Source: CALARM01 sp040217695 (GTDB taxonomy: Bacteria; Vulcanimicrobiota; SpSt-956; JAKJGF01). From it: a DNA stretch of 16,045 bases. The stretch spans positions 1 through 16,045 of the forward strand of contig JBEHWO010000130.1 of the NCBI GenBank assembly GCA_040217695.1, given 5' to 3'. Below, piece after piece: positions 7,710-15,039 of this stretch. Made by a program: the position numbers and the translations under genes. Below the pieces are notes generated by a model. It was given only the letters and a program-made list of their open reading frames with translations. It ran no database searches and was not told where the DNA came from. Each line of letters starts with the position of its first letter. Positions within the stretch are counted from its first letter, which is position 1.

Positions 7710-10700
7710 TTATTGTTTCATGAATTTCTGTACCCTGTGATTTCTCGTATCTGCCACATATATATGACCCATGTTGTCCACTGCAAGTCCTCCCGGACGG
7801 TTGAACTGACCTTCTTCTGTTCCCAGGGTTCCCCATTTTGTTATGAAATTGCCGTCTCCGTCAAATTTCTGAATACGATGATTATCCCAGTCTGCCACAT
7901 AGACAGAGCCATCTTCGTCTACTGAAATACCGAAAGGATTATTGAATTCACCGTCCTGTGAACCACGTCTTCCCCATTTTGTGATAAAATTACTTTTTAA
8001 ATCGAATTTCTGTATGGAAGAGTTGTCCCAGTCTACTACATAAATAAATCCCTTTTTATCTATTGCAATCCCCCTGGGAAATCTGATTTCTATTTCACCT
8101 GTATAATCTGTTTTCCATCTTTCAATAAATACGCCGTCAGAAGAAAATTTCTCTATTGAGTGATTGAAGGTATCTGATATATAGATATTGCCTTCTCCGT
8201 CTATGGCGATTCCGAAAGGATTATTAAATTCTCCTTCACCTGTCCCTTTTTTCCCCCATGTTTTTATAAAATTACCGTATGAGTCAAATTTCTGTATTCT
8301 GTGATTCATAGTATCTGCAACATAAATATATCCAGTACTGTCTGCTGCCACACGGAAAGGATTGTTGAACTGACCTTCTTCGGAGCCGCATATGCCCCAT
8401 TTTGTTACAAAATTACTGTTACAGTCAAATTTTTGAATGGAATGATTGAATGTATCTGCAACATAAATATATCCTGTACTGTCTGCAGTGATTCCGTAGG
8501 GATTATCGAATTCACCTTGATTTTTTCCTTCTTTGCCCCACTGTTTCAGAAATATATAGTTTTCTGCGGGTCTGATTTCCTGTTCTTCTATTATCTCTTC
8601 CACTGCTTTTATCTCTTCCGGTTTTGTAGTTTCAATACTCACGATTTCTTCAGTGAGCTCTTCTTTTTCTTCTATTTCTTCCGGTACAGGTGAAAATTTC
8701 TGTATACGCTGGTTTTCCGTATCTGCCACATAGATATTTCCCATTGTATCTGCTGCGATGCCGAAAGGATTTTTGAACTGGCCGTCATTCTCCCCTTCTC
8801 CTCCCCAGAGTGTTATAAAATTTCCTTCGCTGTCGAATTTTTGTATCCTGTGGTTTTCCGTATCTGTTACGAATATATTTCCCGAGCTGTCAACACATAT
8901 ACCTTCAGGGCATTCGAATTCACCTTTCTCTTTCCCATGAGTTCCGAATTCCCGTATAAAGGTTCCGTCATTGTCAAAGGTTTGAATCCTGTTATTAAGG
9001 GTATCTGCCACATAGACGTACCCTTCCGGAGAAATCGCAATCCCAAAAGGACCGTTAAACTGTCCACTGCCGGTACCTTCTTCTCCCCAGGATTTCAGGA
9101 AATTTCCATGAGAATCAAATTTCTGCACCCTGTTGTTTTCACTGTCTGTAACATAAATATTTCCTGTAAAATCTGCGGCCACTCCGCTCGGGATTTTAAA
9201 TTCACCTTCCAGAGAGCCTTCGGTGCCCCATTTTTTTATGAAGGTACAGGAAGAAGAGAATTTTTGTATACAGTTATTATCGCTGTCTGCCACGTAAATA
9301 TTTCCTTCCGTATCAACACATACTCCGAAAGGATTTACAAACTGCCCTCCTTCTTCGGAACCGCATGTACCCCATGTTGTTATGAATTCGCCGGAGGAAT
9401 CGAATTTTTGTATTCTGTGATTGAAGGTATCTCCTGCATAGATATTACCGAGAGCATCTGTACATATACCATAGGGATAATCAAAACAGGAATTATCTGT
9501 TCCTTCTTCTCCCCATTTACCTGTAAATACATAGGTTAAAGGACGAAGAGTCTCTTTTTCGACTTCTGCTGAAGATGTAAGAATGGTAAATTTCTGTATA
9601 CGATGATTTAATGTATCTGCAATATAAAGATTTCCCGAATAGTCTATTGCAGTTGAAGAAGGCTTTTTGAAGTTTCCGTCTTGAAATCCGGCAGATCCGA
9701 AGTACATGAGGAAAGTACCGTCTCTGTCGAATTTCTGTATTCTGTGATTGTTTGAGTCTGAAACATAAACATTTCCTTCTCTGTCTGTTGTGACAGAGTA
9801 TGGCCGGTCAAACTGCCCCCTTCCGCTCCCTTTTATACCATACTGGAGGACAAAATTCCCCTGTGAATCGAATTTCTGTATTCTATAATTTCCTCTATCG
9901 GCAACATAGATTTCTCCGTCATTATTTATTGCAATACCGGAAGGAAATCTGAACTTTCCCTCCTCTCCCCCTTCTTTACCGAAGGTCGCAATAAAATTTC
10001 CTTCACTGTCAAATTTTTGTATTCTGTGATTTTCCGTATCTGAAACATAAATATTATCTTCACTGTCTGATGTAATAGCTTCAGGGTAATTGAGCTGTCC
10101 TTCCAGAGGCCCTCTTTCACCCCATGAACTTATAAAATTACCGTCACTGTCGAATTTTTCTATTCTGTGATTTGCAAAATCTGTTATATAAACATTATCT
10201 TTACTGTCAATAGTTATGCCATGAGGACATATAAATTCCCCTGCCTCTTCACCCCATGTACCCCATTTTTTTATAAAATTTCCTGATAAATCAAATTTCT
10301 GGATATTATGTTTCCCGCAATCTGTTACGTAAATATGCCCTTTTTTATCTATTGCCATAAAAAATGGCCATATAAATTGACCGTCTCCATAACCGCAGCT
10401 TCCCCATTTTGCTCTGAACAGACAGTTGCTGTCATGTTTTACAGAAGGAGTTTTTATTCTTATTGCAGGTGTTATTATTTTATTTTTTTCTTCTACAAGA
10501 GGTATGAATTTTTGTATGGAATGGCTTTCTGTATCAGCGACATATAGATCGCCGGCGCTGTTTACCGCTATATCTCCGGGGCCTTTAAACTGTCCTTTTT
10601 CAGTGCCTTTTGAGCCGAATAATGTTATAAAATTACCGTTGCTGTCGAACTGCTGTATTCTGTGATTATCAAAATCTGCTACATAAACCTGTCCTTCCGT

Positions 10701-12341
10701 ATTTACCGTTATTGATTCAGGCCCTTTGAACTGACCGTTCATAGACCCTGTTTCACCCCATGAAAGCAGGAAATCGCCTGTTTCGTTGAATTTTTGTATA
10801 CGATTATTTCTTGTGTCAGCAACATAGACATAACACCTGTGGTCCGCTGCAATTCCTCTGGGATAATTGAACTGTCCTTCATCATGGCCGAAGGATCCCC
10901 ATTTAGTTATAAAATTTCCGGCACCGTCGAATTTTTCTATTCTGTGATTTTTTGTATCCACTACATAGATATATCCTTTCCCGTCAATTGCTATTTTTGA
11001 AGGGACACTGAACTGGCCGTCTCCGCTTCCATGACTTCCCCATTCTGTTATATAATTGCCCCATGGATCAAATTTTTGCAGACGATGGTTATGTGTATCT
11101 ATAACATAAATATTTCCTTCCTGATCTGATGTTACCCCGAAGGGAAGATTGAACTGGCCTTTGCCGGTACCTTTTTTCCCCCATGATGTGAGAAAGTTTC
11201 CCGAAGGGTCGAATTTCTGAATGGAATCATTATGAGTGTCCGCTACATAGATATTGCCTGTCAGGTCTGCAGTAATTCCTCCCGGTCGATTGAATTGACC
11301 TTTACCTGTACCCCATGAACCGAATTTAAGGTCAAAAACATATTTTATTTGAGTGCTGAAGGTTATCAACTGGCCTGATAAGATATGACCGAGCATTTCC
11401 TGCGGGTCTGTATATTCTTCTTTTAAGGCCCTGTTTATTATTCTTTCCAGATCATCTGACAGGGAAGGAATAATAGTTTTAACAGGTCTGTCTTTTATCA
11501 CGTCTGCTCCCGTAAGAAGTCTGTATATGATAGTACCGGTATTACAGGAAAAATTTCCTTCTTCCCTGCCGGCCATATGATTGAGTAAAGAAATCTTCCC
11601 TTGTCCGTCCAGAAAAATATCTTCACATTTTATATTATTATATGAAAGACCGGGATGTTCTCTGTACAGATAATTAAGCCCTTCTAAAATCTGTTTTATC
11701 CATTCTATTACTTTTTCTTCAGGAAATCCTGTTTTACCATCCCTTGTTAAAATAGTTTCCATATCTTCACCGTCCAAGAAATCGAAAACAAGATAATAAC
11801 GTCCGTTAAAGATAAAATAATCTCTGATGGCAGGCAGAGATGCATGGTTAACAGGGGCCATTAATTTTGCTTTACTCAAAAAATGTTCTGTTTCTTCTGC
11901 CACGGTGAGGAGTTGCTCAATAGATTCTTTATCCAGCAGCTCAGTTGTATTTCCTAATTTTTTCCCTTCTGCAAAATTCATAAGAAGATGATAGGTATTA
12001 CCGTCAGTAAAATACTCTGCTCTGGTATCAGGTTTTTCCATTACGGAAAGTAAATGTATCTGTTCTTTATCATATGGTAATTCTGTCTGTATATGTTCGC
12101 AGGAACTGAAAAATTCTCTTATTGAATATAATTTTTCCAGTTTATTATCTGAAGCCCTGTAAAGATTGCCTCTGTCGTACGTTTTTACGACAGTGATGAT
12201 TTTATAGCGATTTTCAATTATTGTTCCTTCCGGCAGAGGTTTCCCGGTATGAAATGTTTCTTTCTGTTCACTTCCGCAGTTGTTGCAGAATTTAGCTGTT
12301 ATAATATTTTCATATTCACATGTGGTACAGTTTTTTTTCAT
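7710..12341 (-). CDS. Zinc ribbon - pseudokinase - 24 NHL repeats (four six-bladed propellers), 1543 aa
   Basis: The start at 12341 is chosen because GGAG lies 8 nt upstream and the protein then opens directly with a zinc ribbon (C5, C8, C19, C22); a further ATG 13 codons upstream has no such site. Residues 47 to about 325 look like a Hanks kinase fold that has lost catalysis: the ATP lysine is Arg (SIREFF), HRD-K-N reads SYNNIKCEDIF, and DFG reads LNH. From about 335 to the end come 24 NHL repeats of 47 residues (pattern F-N-x-P-G-I-A ... IYVADT-x-NHRIQKFD ... F-I-x-x-WG). Three linkers (after repeats 6, 12 and 18) divide them into four sets of six. No signal peptide or membrane segment is seen, so it is probably cytoplasmic. 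It is convergent with the kinase-PilM gene and shares its AKFC-x2-C ribbon style. A large protein-interaction scaffold is the likeliest role; the client is unknown. Confidence 0.92.
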   Translation of the reverse strand: MKKNCTTCEYENIITAKFCNNCGSEQKETFHTGKPLPEGTIIENRYKIITVVKTYDRGNLYRASDNKLEKLYSIREFFSSCEHIQTELPYDKEQIHLLSVMEKPDTRAEYFTDGNTYHLLMNFAEGKKLGNTTELLDKESIEQLLTVAEETEHFLSKAKLMAPVNHASLPAIRDYFIFNGRYYLVFDFLDGEDMETILTRDGKTGFPEEKVIEWIKQILEGLNYLYREHPGLSYNNIKCEDIFLDGQGKISLLNHMAGREEGNFSCNTGTIIYRLLTGADVIKDRPVKTIIPSLSDDLERIINRALKEEYTDPQEMLGHILSGQLITFSTQIKYVFDLKFGSWGTGKGQFNRPGGITADLTGNIYVADTHNDSIQKFDPSGNFLTSWGKKGTGKGQFNLPFGVTSDQEGNIYVIDTHNHRLQKFDPWGNYITEWGSHGSGDGQFSVPSKIAIDGKGYIYVVDTKNHRIEKFDGAGNFITKWGSFGHDEGQFNYPRGIAADHRCYVYVADTRNNRIQKFNETGDFLLSWGETGSMNGQFKGPESITVNTEGQVYVADFDNHRIQQFDSNGNFITLFGSKGTEKGQFKGPGDIAVNSAGDLYVADTESHSIQKFIPLVEEKNKIITPAIRIKTPSVKHDSNCLFRAKWGSCGYGDGQFIWPFFMAIDKKGHIYVTDCGKHNIQKFDLSGNFIKKWGTWGEEAGEFICPHGITIDSKDNVYITDFANHRIEKFDSDGNFISSWGERGPLEGQLNYPEAITSDSEDNIYVSDTENHRIQKFDSEGNFIATFGKEGGEEGKFRFPSGIAINNDGEIYVADRGNYRIQKFDSQGNFVLQYGIKGSGRGQFDRPYSVTTDREGNVYVSDSNNHRIQKFDRDGTFLMYFGSAGFQDGNFKKPSSTAIDYSGNLYIADTLNHRIQKFTILTSSAEVEKETLRPLTYVFTGKWGEEGTDNSCFDYPYGICTDALGNIYAGDTFNHRIQKFDSSGEFITTWGTCGSEEGGQFVNPFGVCVDTEGNIYVADSDNNCIQKFSSSCTFIKKWGTEGSLEGEFKIPSGVAADFTGNIYVTDSENNRVQKFDSHGNFLKSWGEEGTGSGQFNGPFGIAISPEGYVYVADTLNNRIQTFDNDGTFIREFGTHGKEKGEFECPEGICVDSSGNIFVTDTENHRIQKFDSEGNFITLWGGEGENDGQFKNPFGIAADTMGNIYVADTENQRIQKFSPVPEEIEEKEELTEEIVSIETTKPEEIKAVEEIIEEQEIRPAENYIFLKQWGKEGKNQGEFDNPYGITADSTGYIYVADTFNHSIQKFDCNSNFVTKWGICGSEEGQFNNPFRVAADSTGYIYVADTMNHRIQKFDSYGNFIKTWGKKGTGEGEFNNPFGIAIDGEGNIYISDTFNHSIEKFSSDGVFIERWKTDYTGEIEIRFPRGIAIDKKGFIYVVDWDNSSIQKFDLKSNFITKWGRRGSQDGEFNNPFGISVDEDGSVYVADWDNHRIQKFDGDGNFITKWGTLGTEEGQFNRPGGLAVDNMGHIYVADTRNHRVQKFMKQ

Positions 12342-12492
12342 AAGCCCATCTCCAATGAATGGTACGTATTTCTGATACAATTCTGTAATTTATATGAAAA
12401 TTCCTTTATAGGGAAAAATTCTCTTTATTTTATTTTATAAGATTAATATTTATAGTTTAGGAATAAAATTTTATTAATTGTCTCTTTCCTCT

Positions 12493-12520
12493 CGTCACGC
12501 TTTACGCGTTACGCGTCACG
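12493..12520. repeat. Four-unit heptanucleotide array (CGTCACG CTTTACG CGTTACG CGTCACG)
   Basis: Four in-phase heptads. It differs from the array at 7619-7646 at one base (second unit CTTTACG instead of CGTTACG). It lies in the divergent spacer between the NHL gene and pup. Confidence 0.9.
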
Positions 12521-12559
12521 ATTTAATATATTTGAGACAGTTATTTAATCTTCATTCCT

Positions 12560-12633
12560 TAGTGAGTAGTGAGTAGAAATAGACTTTCCCACTCACTATT
12601 CACTACTCACTACTCACTATTCACCATTTACTA
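12560..12633. repeat. Second heptad family forming a perfect 17-bp inverted repeat
   Basis: The left arm TAGTGAGTAGTGAGTAG (12560-12576) is the exact reverse complement of 12603-12619. The right side is a longer array of six heptads at 12592-12633: CTCACTA, TTCACTA, CTCACTA, CTCACTA, TTCACCA, TTTACTA. A 26-nt loop separates the arms. It ends six bases before the -35 element of the pup promoter, so it could act as a cruciform, an operator or a terminator of leftward transcription; it has no T-run. The period of seven is shared with the CGTCACG arrays although the sequence is unrelated. Confidence 0.88.
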
Positions 12634-12639
12634 CCATAC

Positions 12640-12668
12640 TTGAATATGGCAGATTTTTTTGATATAAT
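12640..12668 (+). promoter_or_regulatory. Sigma-70-type promoter for pup-pafA
   Basis: TTGAAT (12640-12645) and a perfect TATAAT (12663-12668) are separated by exactly 17 bp. The predicted transcription start is near 12675, giving a leader of about 115 nt before the pup start codon. This is the best promoter match noticed in the window and supports transcription of pup and pafA as one unit. Confidence 0.75.
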
Positions 12669-12776
12669 ATTTTTATAGTTAAATTTACTATTATCTTATG
12701 CCAGGTATCACAAATCCAAAGAATCAGGCACGTTCGAAATAAATATATATATGAACTGTTCCTGAGACGGAGAGGC

Positions 12777-12782
12777 AGGTGA
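12777..12782 (+). promoter_or_regulatory. Ribosome binding site of pup
   Basis: AGGTGA lies 8 nt before the ATG at 12791 and supports translation of this short gene from that codon rather than from an in-frame GTG at 12779, which overlaps the site. Confidence 0.75.
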
Positions 12783-12790
12783 ATATAGCG

Positions 12791-12943
12791 ATGAGTACAA
12801 TTACAGAAGAGAACATTGTAGTAGATCATGAGATAGATACCAGAGGTCAGGTAGTATCTATTTTTGCTGAAATAATAAAAGACAGCCAGAAGGAACCTCT
12901 TAAATATATCCAGAACTGGCAGGCTCCGGGAGGCGGGGAATAG
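12791..12943 (+). CDS. pup: Pup-like protein modifier, 50 aa, ending Gly-Gly-Gly-Glu
   Basis: Prokaryotic ubiquitin-like protein is attached through its C-terminal Glu to lysines of target proteins by PafA. This 50-codon gene starts at ATG with AGGTGA 8 nt upstream and stops at TAG 12941-12943, only 21 nt before a PafA-family gene. Its end, LKYIQNWQAPGGGE, parallels the Pup ending (F-V-x-x-Y-V-Q-K-G-G-E/Q), and residues 21-43 form a likely amphipathic helix as in the Mpa/ARC- and PafA-binding part of Pup. It ends directly in Glu, so no Dop deamidation is needed. It is shorter than actinobacterial Pup (about 60-64 residues), mainly in the N-terminal disordered region, and has three Gly before the Glu. 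It has only three lysines (K30, K34, K38). The identity rests on the C-terminus and on the adjoining ligase, not on overall similarity; a UBact-type relative is equally possible. Confidence 0.85.
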   Translation: MSTITEENIVVDHEIDTRGQVVSIFAEIIKDSQKEPLKYIQNWQAPGGGE

Positions 12944-12964
12944 TTTTTATTTCAGTAGCAGATT

Positions 12965-14944
12965 ATGAAAAAGAGAATCTTTGGTCTGGAAACAGAGTAT
13001 GCGATTATAATTGCACCTGACGTAAAAAGCTCTTTTATTCCATCCAGATATGAAATATTTCATGTCCTTAAAGATGTAATAGCTTCTCATTACAGTGTTT
13101 TACACTCCAAGGAAGTGAAAGCGGGAGTTTTTATGCAGAACGGTGGCAGGTTTCATCATGAAGCCTGCTTGAATGCTTTACTTGAAGGAGTCTTAGAGTG
13201 TTCCACACCTGAATGCAGTAACTGTCGTGATGTTGCTGTTTACGGTAAAGCCAGTGATGAAATCCTTGAAGAAATGAGACAGGAACTGGAAGGGAAGTTC
13301 CGGGAAAAAGGTTTTAAAGGTTCTATTTTTTTTGGTAAAAACAGTAGAGACAGTAAAGGTAATTTTTACGGAACCCATGAAAATTACCTGGTAGATGATC
13401 CTGTTACAGGTTCTAAAAAGATATTTTTGTTTCTTACGGTCTTTTTTTTCTTTTCCATATTTTTGATAATGATTATTATTTTTAACCTCCCTGTTCTTCT
13501 TTTTATGCTCATAATATCCCTTCTCTTTGTTTTACTCTGTATTATAAATTTACCTCTCACCTTTCTGGGAATCAGGCTGAAAATAATCAGAAAACTCGGA
13601 GAATCTATTCTGGATATACTGAAAACTATGGTAAGCCCGATGCCCAGTCTTTTTACAAGAATATTCGGAGAAATCTTCAGGTTTTCCACTATATTATGGG
13701 CCTATTCATGTGGATTTTTTCTCAGACAGACAGTTTTTACGGAATTTAATAAGTATCTCACGCCATATTTACTTACCAGGGTTATTTTTACCGGCAGCGG
13801 AAGGCTTCTGGATAAACTTCCGGCAAATGAAACAAGGAGAATACCTTTTGAACTGTCTCAAAAAGCAGAAGCAATAAAAACTGTATGTACCATATTCTGG
13901 GATGATTACTATAAGCCTGTATTCAGCCTTAAAAATTTTATAAAGAGTCCCCGTTCTGTATTTAAAAGAGAAAAAAGGCTTCATTTAATGTACTGTGATT
14001 CCAATATGAATGAATTTGTTACTTATATAAATACAGGTATTACCGGCCTTATAATAAGAATGATAGAAGAAGGCCATCCCTTTAAAGATCTGACTCCAAA
14101 AGATACTATCAGAGCTTTAAGAGAATTTTCTCTGGATCTTACAATGAAAAAGAAGATACCTCTCAAAAACGGAACTTCTATGAGTTCTCTTGATATTCAG
14201 AGATATTATCTTGAGGAATCAAAAAAATTTTATCTCCCTTCGGAAGATTTATCAGATGAAACAAAGAAACTATTAAAGCTCTGGGAAAATATTCTTAATT
14301 CTCTTGAAATCAATCCCCATCTGTTATACAAGGAACTTGACTGGGTGGCAAAAAAAGATTTGATGAATGAAGTCCTGAGAGGCATGGAAGACATATCTTT
14401 CTCTTCCCGTGTGTTAAAATGGTTTAAAATTTTTCGGGATAAATTTCAGGAAGAATGTACCATTATGGATGAAGAAGAACTGCTCACGGCGGTAAAAGAA
14501 AAACTTTCTTTCCTGGAAAAAAGGACTTTCAAGTCATTTTTAAAACATGAAGGTATTACATGCAGGAAATTTATGGAGAAATTTTTAATTTACTGTCAGT
14601 TACAGAAAATAGATTTAAAATATCATGAATTGAATAAAGACAGCGGATATTATTATAAATTACTGAACTCTGGTCTTATAAGAAGAGTGGCCTGTGATGA
14701 AGATATAAAAAATGCTAAATTAAATCCTCCCTCTGATACAAGAGCCGGTATAAGAGGGAATCTTGTAAAGTTTCTTGTAGCAAATTCTCTGTCTGCAATG
14801 ATAGGATGGGATGATGTGTTAATAAGTGATCATGGGAAACACATATACTTTCCGGAACCTTTTCAGAAGGAACTTGACGAAAAAGACAGAAATTATATAG
14901 ATTCACTTAAAAAAAATATTTCCCATGATAACGGGAGTGAATAG
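12965..14944 (+). CDS. pafA: PafA/Dop-family Pup ligase with an internal transmembrane insertion, 659 aa
   Basis: The protein carries the conserved blocks of the PafA/Dop carboxylate-amine ligase family: FGLETEY (6-12), QNGGRFHHE (58-66), STPEC (80-84), KNSRDSKGNFYGTHENYL (125-142), YLLTRVIFTGSGRLL (268-282), KRLHLMYCDSNMNE (337-350), ALREF then SSLDIQRYYL (407-416), LDWVAKKDL (458-466), DLKYHE, and PPSDTRAGIRG (588-598). Relative to PafA (about 450 residues) it has an insertion of about 105-110 residues between the HENYL block and YLLTR; residues 153-174 and 177-201 are near-certain membrane helices. A second expansion of about 60 residues precedes DLKYHE. The catalytic Asp of PafA appears to be Glu66, depending on alignment. 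The ATG at 12965 is fixed by an in-frame stop at 12956 and has no clear Shine-Dalgarno, so translation may be coupled to pup. With a Glu-ending Pup beside it, PafA is more likely than Dop. It probably tethers pupylation to the membrane (inference). Confidence 0.9.
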   Translation: MKKRIFGLETEYAIIIAPDVKSSFIPSRYEIFHVLKDVIASHYSVLHSKEVKAGVFMQNGGRFHHEACLNALLEGVLECSTPECSNCRDVAVYGKASDEILEEMRQELEGKFREKGFKGSIFFGKNSRDSKGNFYGTHENYLVDDPVTGSKKIFLFLTVFFFFSIFLIMIIIFNLPVLLFMLIISLLFVLLCIINLPLTFLGIRLKIIRKLGESILDILKTMVSPMPSLFTRIFGEIFRFSTILWAYSCGFFLRQTVFTEFNKYLTPYLLTRVIFTGSGRLLDKLPANETRRIPFELSQKAEAIKTVCTIFWDDYYKPVFSLKNFIKSPRSVFKREKRLHLMYCDSNMNEFVTYINTGITGLIIRMIEEGHPFKDLTPKDTIRALREFSLDLTMKKKIPLKNGTSMSSLDIQRYYLEESKKFYLPSEDLSDETKKLLKLWENILNSLEINPHLLYKELDWVAKKDLMNEVLRGMEDISFSSRVLKWFKIFRDKFQEECTIMDEEELLTAVKEKLSFLEKRTFKSFLKHEGITCRKFMEKFLIYCQLQKIDLKYHELNKDSGYYYKLLNSGLIRRVACDEDIKNAKLNPPSDTRAGIRGNLVKFLVANSLSAMIGWDDVLISDHGKHIYFPEPFQKELDEKDRNYIDSLKKNISHDNGSE

Positions 14945-14962
14945 TGAGTCGTACATGTAGAG

Positions 14963-14982
14963 GGGCGTTTAATAAAACGCCC
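14963..14982 (+). terminator. Perfect 8-bp hairpin after pafA
   Basis: GGGCGTTT (14963-14970), loop AATA, AAACGCCC (14975-14982). It lies 18 nt after the pafA stop codon. The stem is strong, but no T-run follows, so it may be an attenuating or mRNA-stabilising hairpin, or a REP-like element, rather than a full intrinsic terminator. Confidence 0.5.
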
Positions 14983-14992
14983 TGTGAGAAAA

Positions 14993-15020
14993 TACGCATT
15001 ACGCATCACGCGTCACGATT
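14993..15020. repeat. Four-unit heptanucleotide array (TACGCAT TACGCAT CACGCGT CACGATT)
   Basis: Four in-phase 7-bp units of the same family as at 743, 7619 and 12493, in a more degenerate form. They fill the short spacer between the pafA hairpin and the tldD ribosome binding site. Confidence 0.8.
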
Positions 15021-15023
15021 ATT

Positions 15024-15031
15024 AAGGAGGT
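15024..15031 (+). promoter_or_regulatory. Ribosome binding site that decides a TTG start for tldD
   Basis: AAGGAGGT is a near-perfect Shine-Dalgarno placed 8 nt before the TTG at 15040. The nearby ATG at 15044 is out of frame and reaches a stop after three codons, so TTG is the start. Confidence 0.85.
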
Positions 15032-15039
15032 CTAACGTT

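Larger units (their letters stand above)
12342..12790. other. 449-bp divergent spacer between the NHL gene and pup
   Basis: No gene is supported on either strand. Moving right from the NHL gene start it holds an AT-rich stretch (12360-12480) that could contain its promoter, though no single match stands out. Then come a four-unit heptad array (12493-12520), a 17-bp inverted repeat built of a second heptad family (12560-12633), the pup promoter (12640-12668) and a leader of about 115 nt before pup. Confidence 0.75.

Noticed and set aside
8301..9539. Plus-strand frames across the NHL repeat region
   Set aside because: They are mirrors of the 141-nt repeat units and show the same repetitive pattern on the wrong strand; the minus-strand protein explains the region fully.
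12342..12380. Upstream ATG that would extend the NHL protein by 13 residues
   Set aside because: The ATG at 12341 has GGAG 8 nt before it and opens straight into the zinc ribbon; the extension has no ribosome binding site of note.
12698..12742. 14-codon reading frame in the pup leader, a possible upstream regulatory peptide
   Set aside because: No Shine-Dalgarno precedes it and the sequence shows no leader-peptide feature such as codon runs; the length is expected by chance.
12779..12790. In-frame GTG as an alternative start for pup
   Set aside because: It overlaps the AGGTGA ribosome binding site that is well placed for the ATG at 12791.
13420..13570. Hydrophobic T-rich stretch read as a separate membrane-protein gene or as a frameshift
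   Set aside because: The frame is continuous, with family-conserved blocks on both sides and no ribosome binding site inside, so it is treated as an insertion in the ligase.
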